DNA from: Hydrogenophaga taeniospiralis
GTDB taxonomy: Bacteria; Pseudomonadota; Gammaproteobacteria; Burkholderiales; Burkholderiaceae_C
NCBI RefSeq assembly: GCF_020510445.1
Contig: NZ_JAHBAG010000001.1
Span: 348,501-412,500, forward strand
Length of the DNA: 64,000 nucleotides
Direction of reading: 5' to 3'
Shown here: positions 52,365 to 61,721 of the stretch, in pieces
How the letters are laid out: every line of letters starts with the position of its first letter
How positions within the stretch are numbered: the first letter of the stretch is position 1
Program-made: the position numbers and the translations under genes
The notes under the pieces: generated by a model
Database searches by the model: none
Seen by the model: the letters and a program-made list of their open reading frames with translations, nothing else
What the model was told of the DNA's origin: nothing

Positions 52365-53198
52365 TCACTGCACCAGGGGGCTGTCCGCGCCGATCAGGTC
52401 CACGCCTTCGATCTGCGCCTCCCCCACCAGCAGCTGCATGTACTGGCGCAGCGCCGTGGTGCGCGACTGCAGCAGCAGGCGCGAGGCGATCTGCTGGCGC
52501 AGTTCCTCGAACTCGGGCAGGCGGCCTTTCTTGCGGCCCAGCACTTCGATGATGTGCAGGCCGAAGCGGGTGTTGACCAGGCGCGGGTGCACGCCCATGC
52601 CCCAGCGCGAATCGCTCTGGAAAAACAGCTCGTTGGCCAGCTCGGGCGCGCAGTCGTCCGGCGTGAGCCAGCCCAGGTCGCCGCCCTGGACACTCGACGG
52701 GCAGTTGGAGAGTTCGCCGGCCAGGTGCTCGAAGCGCCCGGGCGAGACGTCCTTGCGGGTGAGTTCCAGCAACGCGGCCTCGGCGCGCAGCGTGAGCGCG
52801 TGCACGTTCACCCCCGGCGTCACGGCGAACAGGATGTGGCGCACGTGCAGCGCCTGGCCCACGATGAAGCGGCTCTTCTGGGCCGCGTAGTGGCGGCGGC
52901 ATTCGTCCTCGGTGGGCTCGGGCACGCTCACCACCTGGTCGACCATGGCCTCGATGATCTGGCGCTGCGTCTCGTCGGGCGCGCGCGCGATCAGCCCACC
53001 GTAGCGCGGCAGCAGCCCGGCCCGCACGGCCTGCTGGCGCAGCAGCTCGGTGCAGGCGCGTTCGCGCAGGGTCTGGGTGTCCAGGGTCTCGCCCGGCTCG
53101 TGCAGGGCGATGCCGTTGACATGGGCAATCGCGGGCTGCGCCAGCTCGGAACAGGCGCAGGTGCTGCTGCCGCAGCCGGTGGTGGATGTTGCGTTCAT
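52365..53198 (-). CDS. Parvulin-type peptidyl-prolyl cis-trans isomerase of the nar operon
   Basis: 277-aa PpiC-like chaperone. The parvulin core (about residues 130-225) has VGQALHVRHILFAVTPG, GRFEHLAGELSNCPSS and GDLGWLTPDDCAPELAN, then GLHIIEVLGRK. The N-terminus is Cys-rich (TGCGSSTCACSELAQP) and lacks a Sec signal, so the protein is probably cytoplasmic. In many betaproteobacteria such a gene follows narI, where it is thought to help assemble nitrate reductase. Located 18 bp after narI. Confidence 0.85.
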   Translation of the reverse strand: MNATSTTGCGSSTCACSELAQPAIAHVNGIALHEPGETLDTQTLRERACTELLRQQAVRAGLLPRYGGLIARAPDETQRQIIEAMVDQVVSVPEPTEDECRRHYAAQKSRFIVGQALHVRHILFAVTPGVNVHALTLRAEAALLELTRKDVSPGRFEHLAGELSNCPSSVQGGDLGWLTPDDCAPELANELFFQSDSRWGMGVHPRLVNTRFGLHIIEVLGRKKGRLPEFEELRQQIASRLLLQSRTTALRQYMQLLVGEAQIEGVDLIGADSPLVQ

Positions 53199-53216
53199 GG
53201 AAAGTCTCCGGAAGCT

Positions 53217-53948
53217 TCAGGCGGCGCGGTCGCGCTGGCTCAGTGGCGCACGCGGCGCCATGCCCAGTCGACGGCTGCGCACCAGTTGGTAAGGGCGCAC
53301 CACGTAGGCCAGCGTGCCAAAGCCGCTCCACACGTGCACCAGGCGGGTGAAGGGGAAGATCAGGAAGATGCTCATGCCCAGGAACATGTGGCCCTTGAAC
53401 ACCCAGCCGGCCTCGGCCAGCAGCTCGGGCGCTCCGGCGCGGAAGGTCACGATGCGCTGCGCCCACTCGGCCAGCTTCATCATCATGCCGCCGTCCAGGT
53501 GCTGGGCCGACAGCGGGATGGTGGCCAGACCCAGCGCGAACTGCAGCCACAGCAGGACCAGCAACACGATGTCGCTGGTCTTGGAGTTGACGCGGATGCG
53601 CACGTCGGAAAGCCGGCGGTGCAGCAGGATGCTCACGCCGATGAAGCCCAGCAGGCCGAACAGGCCGCCCGAGATCATGGCCATGAGCTGCTTGGCGCCG
53701 GCCGCCATGAAGGGCTCGTACACGAAGTGCGGCGTGAGCATGCCCACGCTGTGGCCGAAGAACAGGAACAGGATGCCGACGTGGAACAGGTTGCTGCCCC
53801 AGCGCAGCTGCCCGGCGCGCAGCAGCTGCGAGGAGTCGCTTTTCCAGGTGTACTGGTCGCGGTCGAAACGGATCAGGCTGCCCAGCAGGAACACGGTGAG
53901 GGCGATGTAGGGGTAGTAGCCGAAAAGGAATTGGTCAAGGGGGGTCAT
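53217..53948 (-). CDS. narI: Respiratory nitrate reductase gamma subunit
   Basis: 243-aa membrane cytochrome b that takes electrons from quinol. Five helices; heme-ligand His residues are in NLFHVGILFLFFGHSVG (helix 2) and KGHMFLGMSIF plus RLVHVW (helix 5). I start at 53948 (GGAGACGCTC upstream), not at the ATG four codons earlier. Anchors NarGH to the inner membrane. Confidence 0.94.
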   Translation of the reverse strand: MTPLDQFLFGYYPYIALTVFLLGSLIRFDRDQYTWKSDSSQLLRAGQLRWGSNLFHVGILFLFFGHSVGMLTPHFVYEPFMAAGAKQLMAMISGGLFGLLGFIGVSILLHRRLSDVRIRVNSKTSDIVLLVLLWLQFALGLATIPLSAQHLDGGMMMKLAEWAQRIVTFRAGAPELLAEAGWVFKGHMFLGMSIFLIFPFTRLVHVWSGFGTLAYVVRPYQLVRSRRLGMAPRAPLSQRDRAA

Positions 53949-53966
53949 GAGCGTCTCCAAGGGGTC

Positions 53967-54659
53967 TCAAGCGGCCGCGCGGGCCGCGGGCGACTGGCGC
54001 ACGATGTGGATCGGCTGCGGTTCGCCGGGGCGCGACTGGCCGCGCGTGCTGCAGCCGTCGAAGGCCTGTGGCTCGGCCCAGGCCTCGTCCATGGCTTCGT
54101 CGGCCGCGAACGGCACGGCCTGCGCCTTCTGGCCGGCCAGCTCCAGCACGGCGGCCAGCACGGCGGCGTAGGGGCTCTCGCGCTTGAGCAGGGCGCTGAA
54201 GATGGCGTTGAGGATGTGGGCCATCTCGGCGAGGAAGGCGCGCGCCAGCTGCGACGGCTGCGTGGAGGCGAACTCCAGCACCACGCAGAGGTGGTCGGGC
54301 AGTTCCTCGGGACCGAGGAACAGGCCGGCCTTCTCGTAGGTCTGCACCAGATCGATCATGGCCGGGCCGCGGTCGCGCGAGTCGCCGTGCACATGCTCGA
54401 ACAGGTGCAGCGAGGTGGCGCGGCCCCGGTCGAAGGTGTCCACGTAGCGCGCCTCCACCTCGAACGGATCGAGCCGCAGCAGTTCAGCGGCCAGGGCGCG
54501 CAGCTCGGCGCGGCGCGCGACCGGCACGGCCTGCTCCTCGTCGATCACGTCAAGCAAGGCCGGCAGTTCGGCGCGCCAGGCAGCGTCCGGGTAGGCCAGC
54601 AGGCGGGCCAGGGCGCGCAGGGAATAACGGGTGTTTTTCATGGTCTTGCGCTCTTTCAT
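53967..54659 (-). CDS. narJ: Nitrate reductase assembly chaperone
   Basis: 230-aa TorD/NarJ-family chaperone that binds apo-NarG and helps insert the molybdenum cofactor. Conserved helical core: RALARLLAYPDAAWR, DLVQTYEKAGLFLG and LCVVLEFASTQP; the C-terminus is an extended tail rich in Gln and Pro. The ATG overlaps the narH stop by 4 bp (ATGA); a second ATG at 54641 is an alternative start. Confidence 0.92.
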   Translation of the reverse strand: MKERKTMKNTRYSLRALARLLAYPDAAWRAELPALLDVIDEEQAVPVARRAELRALAAELLRLDPFEVEARYVDTFDRGRATSLHLFEHVHGDSRDRGPAMIDLVQTYEKAGLFLGPEELPDHLCVVLEFASTQPSQLARAFLAEMAHILNAIFSALLKRESPYAAVLAAVLELAGQKAQAVPFAADEAMDEAWAEPQAFDGCSTRGQSRPGEPQPIHIVRQSPAARAAA

Positions 54660-56188
54660 ACAACCGACTGGATCGGGATCGTGCGGCGCTTGTCGCCGCC
54701 GAACAGGCTCGTTTCCGAAGCGCCGTCCGAGCAGCCGTTGCCGAACGAGAAGCCGCAGCCACCGCGCAGGTCGAAGGCGTTTTCGGCGTACTCGCGGTGC
54801 GAGGTCGGGATCACGAAGCGGTCTTCGTAGTTGGCGATCGCCATCACGTGGTACATCTCCTCGACCTGCGCCACCGTGAGGCCGGTCTGCTCCAGCACCG
54901 CCAGGTTCTGCACGCCGTCGACGTGTTTGCCGCGCTGGTAGGAACGCATGGCCAGCATGCGTTCGAGCGCGCGCACCACCGGACCGGTGTCGCCGGCCGT
55001 CAGCAGGTTGGCCAGGTACTGCACGGGGATGCGCATCTGCGTGAAGTCGGGCAGCTCGCCGTTGACGCCGATCTGGCCGGCGTTGACCGCCGAGGAGATG
55101 GGCGAGAGCGGCGGCACGTACCAGACCATGGGCAGGGTGCGGTACTCGGGGTGCAGCGGCAGCGCGACCTTCCAGTCGATCGCCATCTTGTAGACCGGGC
55201 TGTTCTGCGCGCCGGTGATCCAGTTCTCGGGGATGCCGTCAAGCCGGGCCTGCTCGATCACCTTGGGGTCGTTCGGGTTGAGGAAGATGTCGAGTTGGGC
55301 CTGGTACAGGTCCTTCTCGTCTTCCACGCTGGCGGCTTCCTGGATGCGGTCGGCGTCGTACAGCACCACGCCCAGGTAGCGGATGCGGCCCACGCAGGTT
55401 TCGCTGCACACGGTGGGCTGGCCGGCCTCGATGCGCGGGTAGCAGAAGATGCACTTCTCGGCCTTGCCGGTCTGCCAGTTGTAGTAGATCTTCTTGTAGG
55501 GGCAGCCGCTCACGCACATGCGCCAGCCGCGGCACTTGTCCTGGTCGATCAGCACGATGCCGTCGTCCTCGCGCTTGTAGATCGAACCCGAGGGGCACGA
55601 GGCCACGCAGGCCGGGTTCAGGCAGTGCTCGCACAGGCGCGGCAGGTACATCATGAAGGTGTTCTCGAACTGGCCCACCATGTCTTTCTGGACCTGCTCG
55701 AAGTTCGCCAGGTTGGCGTCCTTGCTGCGCTTGCTGAACTCACCGCCCAGGATCTCTTCCCAGTTCGGACCCCACTCGATCTTCTCCATGCGCTGGCCGG
55801 TGATCAGGCTGCGCGGGCGCGCGGTCGGCGGCGCCTTGGTCTCGGCGGCCGACTGCAGGTGGTCGTAGTCGAAGGTGAAGGGCTCGTAGTAGTCGTCGAT
55901 CTGTGGCAGGTTGGGGTTGGAGAAGATGCGCATGAGCAGCTTCCACTTGCCGCCCTGCTTGGGCTCGATGGAGCCGTCGGCCTTGCGCACCCAGCCTCCG
56001 TTCCACTTGTCCTGGTTCTCCCACTCCTTGGGGTAACCGATGCCGGGCTTGGTCTCGACGTTGTTGAACCAGGCGTATTCCACGCCGGGGCGGCTGGTCC
56101 AGACGTTCTTGCAGGTGACCGAACAGGTGTGGCAACCGATGCATTTGTCCAGGTTCAGCACCATGGCGATTTGGGCACGAACTTTCAT
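54656..56188 (-). CDS. narH: Respiratory nitrate reductase beta subunit
   Basis: 510-aa iron-sulfur subunit carrying three [4Fe-4S] clusters and one [3Fe-4S] cluster. The four cysteine groups are visible: CIGCHTCSVTC near the N-terminus, CEHCLNPACVASCP, CRGWRMCVSGCP (Trp replaces one Cys, giving the [3Fe-4S] cluster), and CIFC...CSETC. Passes electrons from NarI to NarG. Start ATG at 56188, MKVRAQIAMVLNLDKC, as in other NarH. Confidence 0.96.
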   Translation of the reverse strand: MKVRAQIAMVLNLDKCIGCHTCSVTCKNVWTSRPGVEYAWFNNVETKPGIGYPKEWENQDKWNGGWVRKADGSIEPKQGGKWKLLMRIFSNPNLPQIDDYYEPFTFDYDHLQSAAETKAPPTARPRSLITGQRMEKIEWGPNWEEILGGEFSKRSKDANLANFEQVQKDMVGQFENTFMMYLPRLCEHCLNPACVASCPSGSIYKREDDGIVLIDQDKCRGWRMCVSGCPYKKIYYNWQTGKAEKCIFCYPRIEAGQPTVCSETCVGRIRYLGVVLYDADRIQEAASVEDEKDLYQAQLDIFLNPNDPKVIEQARLDGIPENWITGAQNSPVYKMAIDWKVALPLHPEYRTLPMVWYVPPLSPISSAVNAGQIGVNGELPDFTQMRIPVQYLANLLTAGDTGPVVRALERMLAMRSYQRGKHVDGVQNLAVLEQTGLTVAQVEEMYHVMAIANYEDRFVIPTSHREYAENAFDLRGGCGFSFGNGCSDGASETSLFGGDKRRTIPIQSVV

Positions 56189-56208
56189 GTTGTTTTCTCC
56201 TGTGCTGA

Positions 56209-59200
56209 TCAAGCCTGAACGGTGTCGGTGCCCTGGCCGTCGAGCCAGTCGATCTTGCGCATCTTGCGCACGATGACGAACTCGTCGCGGTTGGTGCCGA
56301 TGGTTCCGTAGTAGTTGAAGCCGTAGCTGAACTGCGCGTAGCCGCCGATCATGTGGGTGGGCTTGGTGACGATGCGGGTGACCGAGTTGTGGATGCCGCC
56401 GCGTGTGCCGGTGATCTCCGAGCCGGGGGTGTTGATGATCTTTTCCTGCGCGTGGTACATGAGCACCATGCCCGGGTTCACGCGCTGGCTCACCACCGCG
56501 CGCGCCGCGATGGCGCCGTTGGCGTTGAACAGTTCCACCCAGTCGTTGTCCTCGATGCCGGCGCCCTTGGCGTCGTCTTCGCTCAGCCAGATCACCGGGC
56601 CGCCGCGGTTGAGCGTGAGCATGTGCAGGTTGTCGCTGTACGTGCTGTGGATGCCCCACTTCTGGTGCGGCGTGATGAAGTTGAGCGAGATCTCCTTGTT
56701 GCCGTTGGGCTTGCGGTCGATCATGTCGCCCACCGTCTTCAGGTCCACCGGCGGGCGGTAGCTGGTGAGGCCTTCACCGAAGGCGATCATCCAGGGGTGG
56801 TCCAGGTAGAAGTGCTGGCGGCCGGTGAGGGTGCGCCATGGGATCAGCTCGTGCACGTTGGTGTAGCCGGCGTTGTAGGACACCTTCTCGGATTCGAGGC
56901 CGGACCAGGTCGGGCTGGAGATGATCTTGCGCGGCTGGGCCTGGATGTCGCGGAAACGGATCTTCTCGTCTTCGCGGTGCAGCGCCAGGTGGGCGTGTTC
57001 GCGGCCGGTGATCTTGCTGAGCGCTTCCCAGGCCTTCACCGCCACGTGGCCGTTGGTCTCGGGCGCGAGTTGCAGCACCACCTCGCAGGCGTCGATGTCG
57101 CTCTCGATGCGGGCCATGCCCTGGGTCACACCCTCGGCCTTGACGGTGCCGTTGAGCTCCTTGAGCTGCGCCACCTCGGTGTCGGTGTTCCAGCCGATGC
57201 CCTTGCCGCCGTTGCCCGCTTTTTCCATCAGCGGGCCCAGGGCCGTGAAGCGCTTGTAGGTGTTGGGGTAGTCGCGCACCACCACCTGGATCTGCGGCGC
57301 GGTCTTGCCGGGGATCAGCTCGCACTCGCCCTTGCTCCATTCCTTCACGTCAAACGGCTGGGCCAGTTCGGCGGGGGTGTCGTGCATCAGCGGCGTGAGC
57401 ACCACCTCGCGCTCCACGCCCAGGTGGCCGACGCAGACCTCGCTGTAGGCCTTGGCGAAACCCTTGTAGATGTCCCAGTCGCTCTTGCTCTGCCAGGCCG
57501 GGTCCACCGCGGTGGACAGCGGGTGGATGAAGGGGTGCATGTCGCTGGTGTTGAGGTCGTTCTTCTCGTACCAGGTGGCGGTGGGCAACACGATGTCGGA
57601 GTACAGACAGGTGGTGCTCATGCGGAAGTCCAGCGTGACCAGCAGGTCCAGCTTGCCCTCGGGTGCCTTGTCGTGCCAGGCCACTTCCTTGGGTTTGGCC
57701 TCGTCGACCCCCAGGTCCTTGCCCTGCACGCCGTGGGTGGTGCCCAGCAGGTGCTTGAGGAAGTATTCGTGGCCCTTGCCGCTGGAGCCCAGCAGGTTGG
57801 AGCGCCAGACGAACAGGTTGCGCGGCCAGTTCAACGGGTTGTCCGGATCTTCGCAGCTCATCTTGAGCGTGCCGTCCTTCAGGCCCTGGACGGCGTAGTC
57901 CTTGGGGTCCATGCCGGCGGCGGTGGCATCTTTCACCACCTGCATCGGGTTGGTCTGCAGCTGCGGCGCGCTGGGCAGCCAGCCCATGCGTTCGGCGCGC
58001 ACGTTGTAGTCGATCAGGCTGCCGCCGAACTTGGTCTTGTCGGCCAGCGGCGAGAGGATTTCTTCCACGCCCAGCTTTTCGTAGCGCCACTGGTCGGTGT
58101 GGGCGTAGAAGAAACTGGTGCTGTTCATCTGGCGCGGCGGGCGCACCCAGTCCAGCGCGAAGGCCAGCGCGGTCCAGCCAGTCTGCGGGCGCAGCTTCTC
58201 CTGGCCCACGTAGTGCGACCAGCCGCCGCCGCTCTGGCCGATACAGCCGCACATCATCAGCATGTTGATGATGCCGCGGTAGTTCATGTCGCAGTGGTAC
58301 CAGTGGTTCATGGCCGCGCCGATGATGACCATGGACTTGCCGCGGGTCTTGTCGGCGTTGTCGGCGAACTGGCGCGCCACGGCGATCACCTGGTCGCGTT
58401 TCACGCCGGTGATCTTTTCCTGCCAGGCGGGGGTGTAGGGGGTGTCGTCGTCGTAGCTGGCGGCACCCGTGTCGCCGGGCAGGCCGCGGTTGACGCCGTA
58501 GTTGGCGACCGTCAGGTCGAACACCGTGGCGACCAGCGCGTAGCGCTCTTCACCGGCCTTGCCCAGCTTGACGCGGCGCACCGGCACCTGGCGCACCAGC
58601 ACGTCGGCCACCGCGCCGGCCTGCTTGTTGGCGCTGAAGTTGGGGGTGTCGATGCCACCGAAATACGGGAACCCGACCTCGCCCACCTGGTAGTCGGGCT
58701 GCACGCCCTCCATCAGGCTGAGCTTGAGCTGCACGGTCTCGCCGTTGCGCGCTTCGCGGTTCTCCAGGTTCCACTGGCCGGCGTCTTCGGTGCCCTCGGC
58801 GCCCCAGCGGAAACCGATGGAACCGTTGGGCAGCACGATTTTGTCGTGCTCGTCGATGGCGACCGTCTTCCACTCGGGGTTGTGCTCCTGCCCGAGCTTG
58901 CCGTTGAAGTCGCTGGCGCGCAGGTAGCGCCCCGGCACCAGCACCGTGCGGCCGTCGGGCAGGGTGCGCTCTTCGAGCTGCACCAGGTTGGGCATGTCGG
59001 TGTAGCGGCGCACGTAGTCGTCGAAGTACGCCGAGCGCTTGTCGAAATAGAACTCCTTCAGGATCACGTGGCCCATGGCCATGGCCACGGCCGCGTCGGT
59101 GCCCTGCTTGGGGTGCATCCAGAGGTCGCAGAGCTTGCTGATCTCGGCGTAGTCGGGCGTGATCGCCACCGTCTTGGCGCCCTTGTAGCGCACCTCGGTG

Positions 59201-60003
59201 AAGAAGTGGGCGTCGGGCGTTCGGGTCTGGGGCACGTTGGAGCCCCAGGCGATGATGAAGGTGGAGTTGTACCAGTCGGCCGACTCGGGCACGTCGGTCT
59301 GCTCGCCCCACACCTGCGGGCTGGACGGCGGCAAGTCGCAGTACCAGTCGTAGAAGCTCATGCACACGCCGCCGATCAGCGACAGGTAGCGCGAGCCCGC
59401 GGCATAGCTCACCATGGACATGGCGGGGATGGGCGAGAAGCCGAGCACGCGGTCGGGCCCGTACTTCTTGGCGGTGTAGACGTTGGCGCTGGCGATGAGC
59501 TGGTTCACCTCGTCCCAGGTGCTGCGCACGAAGCCGCCCAGGCCGCGCTGCTGCTGCCATTCGCGCCGGGCTTCGTCGTTCTGCACGATGGCGGCCCAGG
59601 CATCGACCGGGCTCTTGGCCACGGCCAGCGCGGCACGCCAGTGCTTGAGCAGGCGCGCGCGGACCATGGGGTACTTCACGCGGTTGGCGCTGTACAGGTA
59701 CCAGGAATACGAAGCGCCGCGGGCGCAGCCGCGCGGCTCGTGGTTGGGCAGGTCGGCGCGGGTGCGCGGGTAGTCGGTCTGCTGGGTTTCCCAGGTGACG
59801 ATGCCGCCCTTGACGTAGATCTTCCACGAGCAGGAGCCCGTGCAGTTCACGCCGTGGGTGGAGCGCACGATCTTGTCGTGGGCCCAGCGGTCCCGGTAGG
59901 CGTCTTCCCAGGTGCGGTCTTCGCCGGTGGTGACGCCGTGGTCACCCGAGAAGGCTTCCTTCGGGGCGGAAAAATGGTTCAGACGGTCGAGAAAATGGCT
60001 CAT
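56209..60003 (-). CDS. narG: Respiratory nitrate reductase alpha subunit
   Basis: 1264-aa catalytic subunit with bis-MGD molybdenum cofactor and an N-terminal [4Fe-4S] cluster (HGVNCTGSCSWK near residue 50, one His and three Cys ligands). Cofactor-binding stretches such as GASYSWYLYSANRVKYP and the catalytic Asp region (YNSTFIIAWGSNVPQTRTPDAHF) are intact. Reduces nitrate to nitrite at the inner face of the membrane. Start ATG at 60003 behind CCGGAG; the Met 19 codons upstream is not supported. Confidence 0.96.
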   Translation of the reverse strand: MSHFLDRLNHFSAPKEAFSGDHGVTTGEDRTWEDAYRDRWAHDKIVRSTHGVNCTGSCSWKIYVKGGIVTWETQQTDYPRTRADLPNHEPRGCARGASYSWYLYSANRVKYPMVRARLLKHWRAALAVAKSPVDAWAAIVQNDEARREWQQQRGLGGFVRSTWDEVNQLIASANVYTAKKYGPDRVLGFSPIPAMSMVSYAAGSRYLSLIGGVCMSFYDWYCDLPPSSPQVWGEQTDVPESADWYNSTFIIAWGSNVPQTRTPDAHFFTEVRYKGAKTVAITPDYAEISKLCDLWMHPKQGTDAAVAMAMGHVILKEFYFDKRSAYFDDYVRRYTDMPNLVQLEERTLPDGRTVLVPGRYLRASDFNGKLGQEHNPEWKTVAIDEHDKIVLPNGSIGFRWGAEGTEDAGQWNLENREARNGETVQLKLSLMEGVQPDYQVGEVGFPYFGGIDTPNFSANKQAGAVADVLVRQVPVRRVKLGKAGEERYALVATVFDLTVANYGVNRGLPGDTGAASYDDDTPYTPAWQEKITGVKRDQVIAVARQFADNADKTRGKSMVIIGAAMNHWYHCDMNYRGIINMLMMCGCIGQSGGGWSHYVGQEKLRPQTGWTALAFALDWVRPPRQMNSTSFFYAHTDQWRYEKLGVEEILSPLADKTKFGGSLIDYNVRAERMGWLPSAPQLQTNPMQVVKDATAAGMDPKDYAVQGLKDGTLKMSCEDPDNPLNWPRNLFVWRSNLLGSSGKGHEYFLKHLLGTTHGVQGKDLGVDEAKPKEVAWHDKAPEGKLDLLVTLDFRMSTTCLYSDIVLPTATWYEKNDLNTSDMHPFIHPLSTAVDPAWQSKSDWDIYKGFAKAYSEVCVGHLGVEREVVLTPLMHDTPAELAQPFDVKEWSKGECELIPGKTAPQIQVVVRDYPNTYKRFTALGPLMEKAGNGGKGIGWNTDTEVAQLKELNGTVKAEGVTQGMARIESDIDACEVVLQLAPETNGHVAVKAWEALSKITGREHAHLALHREDEKIRFRDIQAQPRKIISSPTWSGLESEKVSYNAGYTNVHELIPWRTLTGRQHFYLDHPWMIAFGEGLTSYRPPVDLKTVGDMIDRKPNGNKEISLNFITPHQKWGIHSTYSDNLHMLTLNRGGPVIWLSEDDAKGAGIEDNDWVELFNANGAIAARAVVSQRVNPGMVLMYHAQEKIINTPGSEITGTRGGIHNSVTRIVTKPTHMIGGYAQFSYGFNYYGTIGTNRDEFVIVRKMRKIDWLDGQGTDTVQA

Positions 60004-60037
60004 GTGTGTCTCCGGAAAATGGGGGCGGTGCGCGGGC

Positions 60038-61699
60038 TCAGGGGTTCTTGATCTCTGCACCAGCGCGCAGATAGAACCACCAGTTCAGCACCAGGCAGAC
60101 GGCGTAGAAGATGGCGAAGCCGTACATCGCGAGCTGCGGTGTGCCGGCCTTGATCTGGGCGCCGATCACCACCGGGGCGATGAAGGCACCGTAGGCGGCG
60201 ACGGCCGAGGTCCACCCCAACACGGGGCCGGCCTGCTGGCGGTCGAAGATGACGCCGATGGTGCGGAAGGTGGAGCCGTTGCCGATGCCGCTGGCCACGA
60301 ACAGCGCGATGAAGAGGCCAAGGAAGGCCGGGAAGTACTGCTCGGGCGTGGCCGAGCCGTAGGCCTGCATCATCACGTAGCCCACCGCACCCGAGGCGAA
60401 CACCATCACGGCGGAGATGATCTGCGTGACGATGGAACCGCCCACCTTGTCGGAGATCCAGCCGCCCACCGGGCGCACGGCGGCGCCGACGAAGGGGCCG
60501 ATCCAGGCGTAGGTGAGGGCCGAGGGAGCGTTCGGATTCTTCAGCGTGTGCGTCATCACGCCGGCCGCGTCGGCCACGTGCTGGAAGCCGAAGATCACGG
60601 TGATGGCCAGGGGCAGCACCATCGAGAAGCCGATGAAGGAACCGAAGGTGACGATGTAGAGCGCCGTGAGCGACCAGGTGTGCTTGTTGCGGAAGATGGC
60701 GAACTGCTTGCTCACGTTCTCCTTCATCGAACCGAACGCGGCCAGCTTCATCATCAGCAGCGCCAGGATGATGTCCAGCGGAATGGCCACCCACATGTTG
60801 AGCAGGCCCAGGCCGGTGGGTGCCGGCAGGTAGAGCCAGAGGATGAAGATGGCCGGCACGAAGGCCAGGGTGTAGAGGTAGGTGACCTTGGCGAAGGCGC
60901 CCACCGGGTGGCCGGCTTCGGGCGACACCGTCTTCAGGTTGTTCATGCCGAACCAGGCCAGGATCGACAGCGGCACCAGCGAGAGCACCCAGGCAAAGCC
61001 GGCGTTCTGGATCCAGGTGGGGGTGCCGGCGGCGATCTTGCCGAAGATCCAGCCGCTGTCTTTCACCAGCGTCATGGACTCACCGCCGAAGGCGCCCAGC
61101 AGCGGCAGCGTCATCACCAGCGGGATGACGATCTGCATGGTGGTGACACCGAAGTTGCCCAGGCCCGCGTTCAGGCCCAGCGCCGTGCCCTGCAGCCGCT
61201 TCGGAAAGAAGGTGCTGATGTTGGACATGGAGCTGGCGAAGTTGCCGCCGCCCACGCCCGACCACAGCGCCAGCAGCTGGAACACCCACAGCGGCCACTC
61301 GGGGTGCTGCAGCGCCACGCCGGTGCCGATGGCCGGAGCCAGCAGCATGGCGGTGGTGAGGAAGATGGTGTTGCGGCCACCGGCCAGGCGCACCAGGAAG
61401 GACGCCGGGATGCGCATGGTGGCGCCGGAGATGCCGGAGATGGCGGTCAGCGTGAACAGCTCGGCCTGGGTGAAGGGGAAGCCCAGGTTGAGCATCTGCA
61501 CGGTGATGATGCCCCACATGCCCCAGACGGCGAAGCCGCAGAGCAGCGCGGGCACCGAGATCCAGAGGTTGCGGTAGGCGATCTTCTTGCCGGTGCTTTC
61601 CCAGAAGCGCTCGTCTTCGGGCCGCCAGTCAGAGATGTCCGCGCCCTGGCCGCTGGCAACAGCAACCGAGGCAGGCAGGGGGTTTGCTTTGGTGTTCAT
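60038..61699 (-). CDS. narK2: Nitrate/nitrite transporter, NarK2 type
   Basis: 553-aa major-facilitator protein with about twelve helices and a cytoplasmic N-terminal extension (about 40 residues). Nitrate-porter signatures GGNFASSMSNISTFFPKR and GIGNGSTFRTIGVIF are present. Longer than NarK1 and of the type normally paired with it, expected to exchange nitrate for nitrite. 22 bp after narK1 and 34 bp before narG in the same direction. Confidence 0.9.
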   Translation of the reverse strand: MNTKANPLPASVAVASGQGADISDWRPEDERFWESTGKKIAYRNLWISVPALLCGFAVWGMWGIITVQMLNLGFPFTQAELFTLTAISGISGATMRIPASFLVRLAGGRNTIFLTTAMLLAPAIGTGVALQHPEWPLWVFQLLALWSGVGGGNFASSMSNISTFFPKRLQGTALGLNAGLGNFGVTTMQIVIPLVMTLPLLGAFGGESMTLVKDSGWIFGKIAAGTPTWIQNAGFAWVLSLVPLSILAWFGMNNLKTVSPEAGHPVGAFAKVTYLYTLAFVPAIFILWLYLPAPTGLGLLNMWVAIPLDIILALLMMKLAAFGSMKENVSKQFAIFRNKHTWSLTALYIVTFGSFIGFSMVLPLAITVIFGFQHVADAAGVMTHTLKNPNAPSALTYAWIGPFVGAAVRPVGGWISDKVGGSIVTQIISAVMVFASGAVGYVMMQAYGSATPEQYFPAFLGLFIALFVASGIGNGSTFRTIGVIFDRQQAGPVLGWTSAVAAYGAFIAPVVIGAQIKAGTPQLAMYGFAIFYAVCLVLNWWFYLRAGAEIKNP

Positions 61700-61721
61700 G
61701 GTGGGGTTCCTGACGGTGGAG

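Noticed and set aside
56353..60051. A 1232-codon plus-strand open frame opposite narG
   Set aside because: Shadow of narG, with repetitive Val/His/Gly/Leu content and no family match.
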